In this document: piece after piece, positions 7,836 to 16,474 of the stretch | Layout of the letters: the number at the start of each line of letters is the position of its first letter | Position numbering within the stretch: the first letter of the stretch is position 1 | NCBI RefSeq assembly: GCF_016817355.1 | Contig: NZ_JADOTT010000014.1 | Coordinates: 1-43,001 of the forward strand | Source: Maricaulis parjimensis | GTDB lineage: Bacteria; Pseudomonadota; Alphaproteobacteria; Caulobacterales; Maricaulaceae | Length of the DNA: 43,001 nt | Reading direction: 5' to 3' | Notes under the pieces: generated by a model | Told to the model about the DNA's origin: nothing | Database searches by the model: none | The model's input: the letters and a program-made list of their open reading frames with translations, nothing else | Translations under genes and position numbers: made by a program

Positions 7836-10127
7836 ATGGATGATGTGAAGACACCTTCGGTGCGGGATCCCCGCCGCCTGCTCAAGCGCATGCGCGAGCT
7901 CATGGCGGTCCAGGAGAACGCCCAGGCCCGGCTGGACCATCTGACGGCGATGATCGCCCAGGAGGCCGGATGGGACGTCTGTTCCATCTATCTGGCCCGT
8001 CAGTCCAATGCGCTGGAATTGTGCGCCACCTTCGGCCTGAAGCCCGAATCCGTCCACTCGGTCCGTCTGCAGCCGGGCGAGGGTCTGGTCGGTCTTGTTG
8101 CCCGCCGGGCGCGTCCGCTCTCCACCTCCAATGCCCGCGCCCATCCGGCCTTCTCCTACAAGCCGGAAACCGGGGAAGAACCCTTCAACACCTTCGTCGG
8201 TGTTCCCATCCTGCGCGGTGGCCGCATGGTCGGGGTTCTCACCGCCCAGACATCGCAGGAACGCCAGGTCGAAGTCGACGAGATCGAGACCCTGCAGACC
8301 GTGGCCATGGTCCTGGCCGAGATCGTCGCTTCCGGCGATATCGTCGAGTCCGAGGAAATGGCCGGGCTGGATGTGCGCCAGTCGCGTCCGGAGCGCTTCC
8401 AGGGTGGCGCCTATTCCGGCGGTGTTGTGCAGGGCGTGGCGGTCCTGTTCGAGCCGCATGTCGAATCCACGCGCCTGATTGCCGAGGATCCGGTCGCCGA
8501 GGAAGAGCGGCTGGATACGGCGATCAATTCGCTGCGCGCCTCGATCGACCAGATGCTCGACAGCGGCCGCATTCCCTTTGGCGGCCCGACCCGGGATGTG
8601 CTTCAGGCCTATCGCATGTTCGCCCATGACCGGGGCTGGATGGAGCGCCTGCGCGAAGCAGTCCGTCGGGGCCTGACCGCCGAAGCGGCTGTTGAACGGG
8701 TCCGGAACGAGAACCGCGCCCGTCTCATGAAGGCGAGCGATCCGACGTTCCGCGAGCGCCTGCACGATCTGGAAGATCTCGCCAACCGGCTTTTGCGCCA
8801 TCTGGAAGGCGGCGTGAACCTGGCGGACCTGCCGGACAATGCGATCATCATTGCCCGCAATATCGGCCCGGCCGAATTGCTCGATTTCGATCGTGAAAAG
8901 CTCAAAGGCATCGCCCTGGAGGAAGGCTCGGCCTCCTCGCATGCGGCGATCGTGGCCAAGGCCCTTGGCATTCCGCTTGTCGGCCGCCTGGAAGGGGCGC
9001 TCGACCGGGCGGAAAATGGTGACCCCGTCATTCTCGATGGCGAGTTCGGCATTCTTCACATCCGCCCGCAGCCGGATGTAGAGGAGACCTATCAAGAGCG
9101 CATGCGCCTTCTGTCCGAACGCCGCATGGCCTACGCGGAGATGCGGGGCCCGGCAGTGACGCAGGATGGTGTCCGTGTCGGCGTGCACATGAATGCCGGT
9201 CTGCTGATCGAGCTTATGGCGCTGGACGAGATTGGTGCCGACGGGGTGGGTCTGTTCCGTACCGAATTCCAGTTCATGGTGTCGGAAACCCTGCCGCGTC
9301 TTTCGGCGCAGGCGGCGGTCTACAAATCCGTACTGGACGCTGCCGGCGACAAGCCGGTCGTTTTCCGCACGCTGGATCTGGGCGGTGACAAGGTGGCGCC
9401 CTTTGCCCCCTCGACCAAGGAGCCCAATCCGGCCCTGGGCTGGCGTGCCATCCGCATGGGGCTCGATCGTCCCGGCCTGCTGCGCTACCAGATGCGCGCC
9501 CTGATCCAGGCGGCCGAAGGGCGTCCGCTGCAGCTCATGTTCCCGATGATCGCCGCGCCCTGGGAAATGCGGGCCGCGCGCGACATGCTGGACCGTGAGG
9601 TCCGTCACGCCAAACATGCCGGTCATGCCATCCCGTCCGATCTCAAGGTCGGCATGATGCTGGAAACGCCCGGCATGGCCTGGGCGCTGGAGCATGTCAT
9701 CGACACGGTCGATTTCGTCTCGGTCGGTGCCAATGACCTGATGCAGTATTTCTTCGCCGCCGACCGCCAGAACACACGTGTCTCGGATCGGTACGATGTG
9801 CTCAGCCCGTCCGCGCTGGATCTCCTGAAACGGATCAATGATGTGTGCGTGGCGCACGACACACCGGTCTCGGTTTGCGGGGAAGTTGCGGCCAAACCGC
9901 TGGAGGCGGCGGTCCTGATTGCCTTGGGTTACCGAAGTCTTTCGATGGCCTCGGGCAATATAGGCCCGATTAAGAAACTCGTCTCCGGACTCGACACTGC
10001 GAAACTTGGCACCTGGCTTGCGAGCCGTCTGGAAAGCCCTGCGGACAGCCTGCGTCCGCTCCTGCTGGAAGCGGGAGAAGACGCCGGCTTGCCCCGCGAG
10101 GCAGTTGAAAACGGACGAGCGATTTGA
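7836..10127 (+). CDS. ptsP: Nitrogen PTS enzyme I (EI-Ntr)
   Basis: A 763-residue PEP-protein phosphotransferase. An N-terminal GAF domain (about 30-165) precedes the EI N-terminal and swivel domains with the phosphorylated His369 (EEGSASSHAAIVAKALG). A PEP-binding TIM barrel follows with LFRTEFQFM, FRTLDLGGDK and SVGANDLMQYFFAADR, ending in SVCGEVAA. It phosphorylates NPr, which passes the phosphate to EIIA-Ntr to couple nitrogen/PEP status to regulation. In alphaproteobacteria the GAF domain senses glutamine. Two bases separate it from lysC, an arrangement known in related genomes. Confidence 0.96.
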   Translation: MDDVKTPSVRDPRRLLKRMRELMAVQENAQARLDHLTAMIAQEAGWDVCSIYLARQSNALELCATFGLKPESVHSVRLQPGEGLVGLVARRARPLSTSNARAHPAFSYKPETGEEPFNTFVGVPILRGGRMVGVLTAQTSQERQVEVDEIETLQTVAMVLAEIVASGDIVESEEMAGLDVRQSRPERFQGGAYSGGVVQGVAVLFEPHVESTRLIAEDPVAEEERLDTAINSLRASIDQMLDSGRIPFGGPTRDVLQAYRMFAHDRGWMERLREAVRRGLTAEAAVERVRNENRARLMKASDPTFRERLHDLEDLANRLLRHLEGGVNLADLPDNAIIIARNIGPAELLDFDREKLKGIALEEGSASSHAAIVAKALGIPLVGRLEGALDRAENGDPVILDGEFGILHIRPQPDVEETYQERMRLLSERRMAYAEMRGPAVTQDGVRVGVHMNAGLLIELMALDEIGADGVGLFRTEFQFMVSETLPRLSAQAAVYKSVLDAAGDKPVVFRTLDLGGDKVAPFAPSTKEPNPALGWRAIRMGLDRPGLLRYQMRALIQAAEGRPLQLMFPMIAAPWEMRAARDMLDREVRHAKHAGHAIPSDLKVGMMLETPGMAWALEHVIDTVDFVSVGANDLMQYFFAADRQNTRVSDRYDVLSPSALDLLKRINDVCVAHDTPVSVCGEVAAKPLEAAVLIALGYRSLSMASGNIGPIKKLVSGLDTAKLGTWLASRLESPADSLRPLLLEAGEDAGLPREAVENGRAI

Positions 10128-10211
10128 TCTTATAGGAATACGGTCAGGGTTAATCCCGAAATCGTGTTCTTGGGGGATGTGTCGCTCCGGTAGCGAGAGC
10201 GGTAGGTGGTT

Positions 10212-11075
10212 ATGTCGGGTCAAGCGTCTGGTATCGAATTCGTGCCCGTCGACGCCGTTTATGCCGATGATGGCGTCGGATATGTGAGCATGACAGCCGG
10301 TGAACGTCTCCAGGAGGCGCGCGCCCGGATGAACTTGTCTCTGAAACAGGCGGCCGACGCGACGCGGATCCGGGCCGATTACCTGGAAGCCCTCGAAGCC
10401 ATGGACTCCCGCGGCCTGCCGGCCCGGGCCTATGCGATCGGCTATCTGCGCACCTATGCCAATTTCCTGTCGCTGGAGCCGCATGGCCTGGTGGAACAGT
10501 TCAAGCGGGAAGTGGATACCGAGACCGGACGGGCCCAGCCGACGGCTGCCGCCAAGTCCCGGGACCCGATCCAGCTGCCGCGCGGTGTCTTCGGTGTCGC
10601 TTTCATCCTGATCATCGTGGCCGCCGCTGCCTGGTGGTATGCCGAGCAGGGCGGATCGAGCGGTCTGTTGTCCAACCCGCCATCCCCGCCGGACGCGGCC
10701 CCCGACTGGGCCCGTGCGGATTTCGACGTGGCGGCCCAGGCACCCAGTGTCGAGGATATCTGGAACAATCTTCCGCTCAGCCAGGCCACGACCCTGTCCA
10801 GCGCCGTGGTGATGCGTGCCATCGTCCCGACCTTCCTGGAAGTGCGTGATGCGTCCGGCCGCATCCTGTTTGCCCGCGAACTGGGTGCCGGCGAGACCTT
10901 CCAGGCCCTCGAGCCGGGCCTGACCGTGTCCGCCGCCAATGCCGGTGCGATCCGGCTGGAGCGTGATGGCGAGACGCTGGGCCTGCTGGGCACCGCCGGC
11001 ACGCCGGTGGAGAACCTGCCCATCCTGGCGTCCGCGGAAATCCCGGTCGACGACGCCGCGTCCCAGCCGCAATAA
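10212..11075 (+). CDS. RodZ-like helix-turn-helix membrane protein (HTH_25/DUF4115)
   Basis: A 287-residue bitopic protein. A Cro/CI-type helix-turn-helix at about 28-95 (LQEARARMNLSLKQAADATR, then YLEALEAMDSRGLPARAYAIGYLRTYA) is followed by a transmembrane helix at 125-143 and a Pro-rich linker. A C-terminal beta domain (about 200-275) carries the FLEVRDASGRILFARELGAGE pattern of RodZ/DUF4115. RodZ anchors MreB and supports rod shape, and the position directly before ispG matches many proteobacteria. The start is uncertain: ATG 10212 follows AGGTGG at a short distance, GTG 10206 is in frame, and ATG 10290 would begin right at the HTH domain. Confidence 0.85.
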   Translation: MSGQASGIEFVPVDAVYADDGVGYVSMTAGERLQEARARMNLSLKQAADATRIRADYLEALEAMDSRGLPARAYAIGYLRTYANFLSLEPHGLVEQFKREVDTETGRAQPTAAAKSRDPIQLPRGVFGVAFILIIVAAAAWWYAEQGGSSGLLSNPPSPPDAAPDWARADFDVAAQAPSVEDIWNNLPLSQATTLSSAVVMRAIVPTFLEVRDASGRILFARELGAGETFQALEPGLTVSAANAGAIRLERDGETLGLLGTAGTPVENLPILASAEIPVDDAASQPQ

Positions 11076-11127
11076 ACTGTCGCACCCCGGTCGCAAGATC
11101 GCCCCGAAAACGCTATATCCGCCCCGT

Positions 11128-11146
11128 AACGATGGCTGGCATCGTT
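11128..11146 (+). other. Short hairpin before ispG
   Basis: A perfect seven-base stem AACGATG/CATCGTT with loop GCTGG ends 17 bases before the ispG start codon. It has no T-run, so it is not an intrinsic terminator. It may structure the ispG leader or may be chance. Confidence 0.35.
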
Positions 11147-11163
11147 GACGGAGTGAGAGCCGC

Positions 11164-12309
11164 ATGTCCCAGACCGGTCATGACCCCCGCACCGTGCGCC
11201 CCTGGCGCATGATTGAGCGCCGCAAGAGCCGCACCATCAAGGTCGGCAATCTTGAAGTCGGCGGCGATGCGCCGATCACGGTCCAGACCATGACCAACAC
11301 ACCGACGGCCGATGCCAGCGCGACGATCGACCAGATCCGCCGCTGCGAAGAGGCCGGCGCCGACATGGTACGCGTCTCCTGTCCGGACGAGGATTCGACC
11401 GCTGCCTTCCGCGAAATCGCCCGCGCTGCCAGCGTGCCGCTGATCGCCGACATCCATTTTCACTACAAGCGCGGGATCGAGGCTGCCGAAGCCGGTGCGG
11501 CCTGCCTGCGGATCAATCCGGGCAATATCGGTTCGATGGATCGCGTGAAGGAGGTCGTCCAGGCGGCCCGCGATCATGGCTGTGCCATCCGGATTGGCGT
11601 CAATGCCGGCTCGCTGGAACGCCATCTGCTGGAAAAGTATGGCGAGCCTTGTCCCGAGGCCATGGTGGAGAGCGCGCTGGAGCATGCGCGCATCCTCGAT
11701 GACCTGGACTTCCGCGACTACAAGATCTCGGTGAAGGCCTCTGATCCCTTCCTCACGGCGGCGGCCTATCAGGCGCTGTCGGAAGCCACGGATGCGCCGC
11801 TCCATCTCGGCGTCACCGAGGCCGGCGGTCAGCGCATCGGCACGGTGAAATCCTCGATCGGGATCGGCTCGCTCCTGTGGGCCGGGATTGGTGACACGAT
11901 CCGGGTCTCCCTGTCCGCCGAACCGGAGGAAGAGGTGAAGGTCGGTTTCGACATCCTCAAATCCCTGGGCTTGCGGACTCGCGGCGTGAACATCATCGCC
12001 TGCCCGTCCTGCGCACGTCAGGGCTTCGATGTGATCCGCACGGTGGAGACGCTGGAAAACCGGCTCGCCCACATCTCCGAACCCATTTCCCTGTCCATCA
12101 TCGGCTGTGTCGTGAACGGGCCGGGCGAGGCGCTGATGACCGATCTGGGCTTCACAGGTGGCGGTGCCGGGCGTGGCAAGATGTATGTCTCCGGCCGGCC
12201 GGACCACAATGTCTCCAATGAAGAAATGATCGAGCACATCGTGGAAATGGTGGAGGCGCGGGCCGCCCTGTTGCAGGCCGAACGGGCCGCCGAAGAAGCT
12301 GCGGAATAA
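11164..12309 (+). CDS. ispG: (E)-4-hydroxy-3-methylbut-2-enyl-diphosphate synthase
   Basis: A 381-residue enzyme of the MEP isoprenoid pathway, converting MEcPP to HMBPP. The 4Fe-4S ligands are C280 and C283 (ACPSC) and C315 ([11 protein letters not shown]), and the conserved glutamate is E322. The TIM-barrel part shows [21 protein letters not shown] and LRINPGNIG. Length matches the standard bacterial form. It lies 88 bases after the RodZ-like gene and is probably transcribed with it. Confidence 0.97.
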   Translation: MSQTGHDPRTVRPWRMIERRKSRTIKVGNLEVGGDAPITVQTMTNTPTADASATIDQIRRCEEAGADMVRVSCPDEDSTAAFREIARAASVPLIADIHFHYKRGIEAAEAGAACLRINPGNIGSMDRVKEVVQAARDHGCAIRIGVNAGSLERHLLEKYGEPCPEAMVESALEHARILDDLDFRDYKISVKASDPFLTAAAYQALSEATDAPLHLGVTEAGGQRIGTVKSSIGIGSLLWAGIGDTIRVSLSAEPEEEVKVGFDILKSLGLRTRGVNIIACPSCARQGFDVIRTVETLENRLAHISEPISLSIIGCVVNGPGEALMTDLGFTGGGAGRGKMYVSGRPDHNVSNEEMIEHIVEMVEARAALLQAERAAEEAAE

Positions 12310-12401
12310 CCTTGGAATAAGAGTATTCTTTTGGCCCCCTTGCCAAGGAGGCGCGAAGCCCTTCCAATCCGCTTCGATTTTACGGGAGAGCTGACCGAAC
12401 A

Positions 12402-12755
12402 ATGCGTGTGACGATTTACGGACTGAAGAATTGCGATACTTGCCGCAAGGCGGTGAAGGACGTGGAGGCTGCCGGTCTGTCACACCAATTCGTCGATATC
12501 CGCGCAGAGGCCGACAATGCCGTCCAGGTCCCCAAATGGCTTGATGCCGTGGGCTCCAAGGCATTGGTCAACACACGCTCCACCACCTGGCGCAACATGT
12601 CCGATGAAGAGCGCTCCATGGCCGAGACTGATCCGGCCGGGGCCCTGATTTCCTCGCCCACCCTGATCAAGCGTCCGGTCATCGAGGCTGGTCAGGACGT
12701 CCATGTCGGCTGGTCCGCCAGCACGCTGGACGCACTCAAGATCGCGGCGGAATGA
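12402..12755 (+). CDS. ArsC/Spx-family (YffB-like) reductase-like protein
   Basis: A 117-residue thioredoxin-fold protein beginning VTIYGLKNCDTCRKAVKDVE, with a CxxC at C11/C14. The conserved arginine context LIKRPVIE is near residue 88. These are hallmarks of the ArsC/Spx/YffB superfamily. True arsenate reductases use a catalytic Cys with specific arginines; YffB-type proteins have no settled function. No ars genes are nearby, so I do not call it an arsenate reductase. Its stop overlaps the start of the next gene by four bases (ATGA), showing coupling to the aldolase-like enzyme. Confidence 0.88.
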   Translation: MRVTIYGLKNCDTCRKAVKDVEAAGLSHQFVDIRAEADNAVQVPKWLDAVGSKALVNTRSTTWRNMSDEERSMAETDPAGALISSPTLIKRPVIEAGQDVHVGWSASTLDALKIAAE

Positions 12756-13849
12756 GTTCCCCGCTCCGGGCGCAGTGCGACCTCGATCTCAGCTTTCCCT
12801 TTCACACCGATGGTGATCCCGTAGACCGGCTGGAACGGGTCGCCGTCTATATGCGTGAGCAGGGTCTGGGTGCGGAAGCCTATCTGACCGGCGAGAGTGT
12901 CGCCCGGCTGGAAGCGCGCATGGCCGAGCTTCTGGGCAAGCCGGCTGCTGTCTGGTTCCCGACCGGAACCATGGCGCAAGGCGTTGCCGCGCGGATCCAT
13001 TGCGCAAAGGCGGGCGATCACCGCCTGGGCCTGCATCCCACCTCCCATCTCGCCCTGCATGAAGAAGGCGGGCACGAGCACTTGCACGGGCTGGAGACGG
13101 TCATTTGCGGGGATTGGCACCGGACGATACGTCCGGATGATCTGCCCGAACAGGCCGGTTGCACCATCATCGAACTGCCGCAGCGGCATAATGGCGGCGC
13201 ACTGCCGGACTGGGAGACCCTGGTCGCGATCAAGGCGCAGGCCGGCGACAAGGGCCAGACCCTGCACATGGATGGCGCCCGGCTCTGGGCGCTGCCCTCG
13301 GCTTGGCCGGGACATGATCTGCCGGAGATCTGCGAGGGTTTCGCCTCGGTCTATGCCTCTTTCTACAAGGATCTGGGCGCCTCGGGCGGGGCGATCCTGG
13401 CCGGCGATGAAGACTTTGCCGCCGAGGCCCGGCTCTGGCTGGCGCGGATGGGCGGACGCCTTGTCTCAGCCTGGCCGATGGTGCCGGACGCCCTGCGCGT
13501 ACTGGATCTGCGCTTGGGCCAGATCCCGGATTATGTCGCCCGGGCCCGTGAGATCGCCGTGGGCGTCGGCGATGTGCCGGGCCTGACGATCACGCCCAAT
13601 CCGCCGCAAGTGAACATGATGCATGTCCGTCTGGACTGCGACGTCCCCACCGCCGAAGCCGCCCGTGACGCGGCGGCGAAGGCGACGAAAGTCTGGCTGG
13701 GTAACCGGTTCTGGAATTTTGAATGGGATCCGGTCCCGGCGATGGAAATTGCCATCGGCGAACGCGCCCTGGCTGCAGACCCGCAGCGGATCATCGAAGC
13801 GATCCGGGTCATGGCGGCCCATGTCGCGTCTCACTCCACCAGCGGATAA
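12752..13849 (+). CDS. PLP-dependent threonine aldolase-like (beta-eliminating lyase family) enzyme
   Basis: A 365-residue fold-type I PLP enzyme. The Schiff-base lysine is K206 (SFYKDLGASGGAIL) and the cofactor-binding motif is HMDGARLW (172-179). These match the low-specificity threonine aldolase branch, which cleaves threonine to glycine and acetaldehyde. The N-terminus FPFHTDGD differs from the classic DLRSDTVTxP and the usual glycine-rich segments are altered, so the substrate may differ. Translation is coupled to the ArsC/Spx-like gene by ATGA. The last 19 bases overlap the 3' end of the opposite-strand protease gene. Confidence 0.85.
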   Translation: MSSPLRAQCDLDLSFPFHTDGDPVDRLERVAVYMREQGLGAEAYLTGESVARLEARMAELLGKPAAVWFPTGTMAQGVAARIHCAKAGDHRLGLHPTSHLALHEEGGHEHLHGLETVICGDWHRTIRPDDLPEQAGCTIIELPQRHNGGALPDWETLVAIKAQAGDKGQTLHMDGARLWALPSAWPGHDLPEICEGFASVYASFYKDLGASGGAILAGDEDFAAEARLWLARMGGRLVSAWPMVPDALRVLDLRLGQIPDYVARAREIAVGVGDVPGLTITPNPPQVNMMHVRLDCDVPTAEAARDAAAKATKVWLGNRFWNFEWDPVPAMEIAIGERALAADPQRIIEAIRVMAAHVASHSTSG

Positions 13850-14949
13850 AGCGCCAGCGGCACGTCCATCACGGTCCCGTCCCGGACCAGGGTGATCACG
13901 AGTTCTTCGCGCGTGCCGTCCGGATTGCAGTCCCGGTCGCGCATTTCCAACCCGTTGAAATGGGTGATGAGATCCCCTTCACGCACGCCCGCGGCGGCGG
14001 CCGGCGTATTGTCCAGCACAGCGGTGACCCGCATCCCGTTTCCGTCGCCGCGCAGGACCAGGCCGTGCGAGATGACCGGGTCAAACCCGATCTCGGTCTG
14101 CGTGACCCGCTCGATCCGGACACGCTCGCGATCGGCATCGAAGGTCCAGCGGAAATGCCGCATCACCTGACCGCCGATCAATTCGGTGCCCGGCGTGGAT
14201 TGCAGGGTGGGGGCAGTAAGCGCGTGCGGCCCCAGGCGGGCGACGCCGTCCAGCCGCGCCCCGTCGCGCGTTTCAACCCGGTTGAGCCGCATGGACGCCC
14301 CTGTGGGTCTCGGCTCGGATTGCGTGGGATAACGGTGCAGCCGGTTCACGGCCAGCACAGTGCCGCCAGCACCGCTATCGATCAGCATGCGCCTTGTGCG
14401 GCCGGGAAATTCAATGTCCAGCCAGGGCCGGCTGTCCCGTCCGTCGGTGTCAAACACACTGATCCCGTCCGGCGGCGGCAATTGCCCGGCCTCCAGTCGA
14501 ATCTGCCCGGTCTGATAGTCCAGCGTGACCAAGAAATCGCCCAGCGCGTCATAGGCCAGGATGCCGTCAATCTCCCGGCCCAGCGCCATGGAGAGATGGT
14601 CCAGCTCCTGCACGCGAACCGGCAGGCGGTTATAGGTCAGTGGCCCCAGGGTCGCCTCGCGGATATTGACCCGCTGTCCGGTGTCGAAGGATTGCGCGGT
14701 GACGCGTGCCAGGCTGTCCGGATCGGCAAAGCTGGACGAGGCGCCCGTATCATAGAGGAACCAGAGTGTGCGGTCCTGCGGCCGGTCCGGCTGGTCGGAG
14801 AGGGTGATCGGCACGAAGAAGTAATTCCGGCACATCTGCGACGGCAATTCATGGACGCGAGGCGGGTCCTGCGCCGGAAGCTGCGCGTACGCAGCCGCCT
14901 GGAGATTGCCCGCCAGCCAGGCTGAGACTAAGAGAAAAAGCCAACGCAT
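13831..14949 (-). CDS. Exported two-lobed retropepsin-like aspartic protease with PDZ domain
   Basis: A 372-residue protein with a signal peptide (MRWLFLLVSAWLAGNLQAAAYAQ). The two lobes are retropepsin-like: DTGAS at 67-71 and DSG at 191-193, each followed by a strand-rich segment (IDGILAYDALGDF; GTELIGGQVMRHF). A C-terminal PDZ domain (about 295-360) shows VTAVLDNTPAAAAGVREGDLI, then TREELVITLVRDGT. It is probably a periplasmic or lipid-anchored protease whose PDZ selects substrates; no substrate is known. Its 3' end overlaps the aldolase-like gene by 19 bases, and it is divergent from the LOG-family gene. Confidence 0.85.
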   Translation of the reverse strand: MRWLFLLVSAWLAGNLQAAAYAQLPAQDPPRVHELPSQMCRNYFFVPITLSDQPDRPQDRTLWFLYDTGASSSFADPDSLARVTAQSFDTGQRVNIREATLGPLTYNRLPVRVQELDHLSMALGREIDGILAYDALGDFLVTLDYQTGQIRLEAGQLPPPDGISVFDTDGRDSRPWLDIEFPGRTRRMLIDSGAGGTVLAVNRLHRYPTQSEPRPTGASMRLNRVETRDGARLDGVARLGPHALTAPTLQSTPGTELIGGQVMRHFRWTFDADRERVRIERVTQTEIGFDPVISHGLVLRGDGNGMRVTAVLDNTPAAAAGVREGDLITHFNGLEMRDRDCNPDGTREELVITLVRDGTVMDVPLALYPLVE

Positions 14950-15029
14950 GATCCGGTCTGCCCGTCATTTGCCGGATCCGTGAGGCAGGGCCGTCCGGTC
15001 CGATCCAAAACCAAAGGATCAGGGTTAGC

Positions 15030-15611
15030 ATGAAATCCATCTGTGTCTATTGCGGCTCCAATTCCGGGCAGGACCGGACCTTCACCGAGGCCGCCAATGA
15101 TCTGGGGCGTGTTCTGGCTGAGCGCCGGATCAAACTCGTCTATGGCGGCGGACAGGTCGGGCTGATGGGCACGCTGGCCGATGCCGTGCTGGCGGCCGGT
15201 GGCACGGTTGAGGGCGTCATTCCCGAATTCCTGGCGCTCAAGGAAATCGCCCATATGGAGCTCACCCGGCTCCATGTCGTGAAATCCATGCATGCCCGCA
15301 AGGCCAAGATGGAACGCTTGTCCGACGGCTTCATCGCCCTGCCGGGCGGGATCGGCACGATGGAGGAATTGTTCGAGATCTGGACCTGGGGTCAGCTCGG
15401 CCAGCACCGCAATCCGGTCGGGCTTTTGAATGTGGGCGGCTATTACGACGAACTCGTCGCCTTCCTCGACAAGATGACGAAGCAGGGCTTCCTGGCGCCA
15501 GAGCATCGCGGTGCGCTGATGGTGTCCGACGACGCAGAAGCCCTGCTCGACATGTTTGCGGCCTATAAGGCCCCGCCTGCGGATGTCCGGATCAAGACGG
15601 GGCAGACCTAG
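15030..15611 (+). CDS. LOG family protein (TIGR00730), probable nucleotide N-glycosidase
   Basis: A 193-residue Rossmann-like protein with PGGIGTMEE at 105-113 and MHARK at 87-91, the LOG-family motifs for phosphoribohydrolase activity. The N-terminus SICVYCGSNSG also matches. Plant LOG enzymes release cytokinin bases from their monophosphates. Bacterial homologues hydrolyse nucleoside monophosphates such as AMP, and the physiological role is usually unclear. It is divergent from the protease (80 bases). Only three bases separate its stop from that of the convergent lipoprotein gene, with no terminator hairpin. Confidence 0.93.
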   Translation: MKSICVYCGSNSGQDRTFTEAANDLGRVLAERRIKLVYGGGQVGLMGTLADAVLAAGGTVEGVIPEFLALKEIAHMELTRLHVVKSMHARKAKMERLSDGFIALPGGIGTMEELFEIWTWGQLGQHRNPVGLLNVGGYYDELVAFLDKMTKQGFLAPEHRGALMVSDDAEALLDMFAAYKAPPADVRIKTGQT

Positions 15612-15614
15612 GCC

Positions 15615-16469
15615 TTATTCGTCACAGCCTTCGAAATGGGCGGTCAGCAGGGCTTCCCATTCGGCCAGGCCGCCATCGGAGACATGGTCCAGGCGCAGGC
15701 GGAAATCCGTGTAGCCGGGATGGCTCGGCGTCGGGAAGACCGCGTCGACGATGTAGCCTTCTTCGGCATCCAGCCACAGATGGGCGTCGCCGCCGGTGGC
15801 GCGTTCGCCGGTCAGGGCCGAACCGCTGAGTGCATAGCGGCGGGTTTGATGGCCCAGATGCTCGACATGGGCGTCCGGCGTGGCGGTGACATCGCCCATC
15901 CAGAACATCGGATCATCACTGGACGGGTCGGCCCACAGCAGCAGCATGCCGAAGTCGAACGCCGTGTTCTGGTCGACCAGATGGGGCGTCATCACGGTCA
16001 GGCTCGCCAGATCGAAATCATAGACATGCCAGGGACCGCTCTCGACCTGGGCGGTATCCGTGATCGTCATCTGCGGCAGGCGGACTTCCAGATTCAACTC
16101 ATTGCTGGCCTCGTCCAACTCGATGAAGGCAAACTCCATGTGCTCGGCATTGGGCAGGAGCTGGCCGCCGACCACGCGGCTCGCACTCAGCGTTTCCGGA
16201 TCGAGCTCGGCCGTCACCAGGGCGGCATTCCGGCACAGGCCGTTTTCCTTGTAGACGTCGATCTGGGTTTCGGAGCGGTGGAACATGGTGATCCGCTCGT
16301 CCAGAGAGCCATCCGTATTGGAGCGCTCATAGTAATAGATCCGGCCAACCGAGGCGTTCTCGGCCTGGTAATCCCACACAGAGTCATCAGCCTGGGCGGC
16401 ATTGGTGGCACAGGCGGCAGTGGCGGTCAGGGTCAGAGCGGCGCCCAGCAGGGAGGTGATACGGGTCAT
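15615..16469 (-). CDS. Exported protein of unknown function, possible lipoprotein
   Basis: A 284-residue protein I do not recognise. It has a signal peptide (MTRITSLLGAALTLTATAAC). Cys20 could be lipidated, but TAAC is a weak lipobox. The mature part is acidic and strand-rich, without transmembrane helices or enzyme motifs I can name, and ends HFEGCDE. Phrases such as DAHLWLDAEEGYIVDAVFP and HPGYTDFRLRLDHV suggest a lipocalin-like or beta-sandwich fold, which is speculative. It starts five bases after the S41 hydrolase, so the two are cotranscribed and probably act together in the envelope. Confidence 0.8.
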   Translation of the reverse strand: MTRITSLLGAALTLTATAACATNAAQADDSVWDYQAENASVGRIYYYERSNTDGSLDERITMFHRSETQIDVYKENGLCRNAALVTAELDPETLSASRVVGGQLLPNAEHMEFAFIELDEASNELNLEVRLPQMTITDTAQVESGPWHVYDFDLASLTVMTPHLVDQNTAFDFGMLLLWADPSSDDPMFWMGDVTATPDAHVEHLGHQTRRYALSGSALTGERATGGDAHLWLDAEEGYIVDAVFPTPSHPGYTDFRLRLDHVSDGGLAEWEALLTAHFEGCDE

Positions 16470-16474
16470 AGGTC

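Noticed and set aside
7824-11165. Very long open frame on the minus strand opposite ptsP and the RodZ-like gene
   Set aside because: It is antisense to two clearly recognised proteins; its His/Gly/Arg/Gln-rich composition is that of a reverse-strand shadow in GC-rich DNA.
12402-12755. Arsenate reductase
   Set aside because: The CxxC N-terminus and absence of any ars gene fit YffB/Spx-like proteins better; arsenic function is unsupported.
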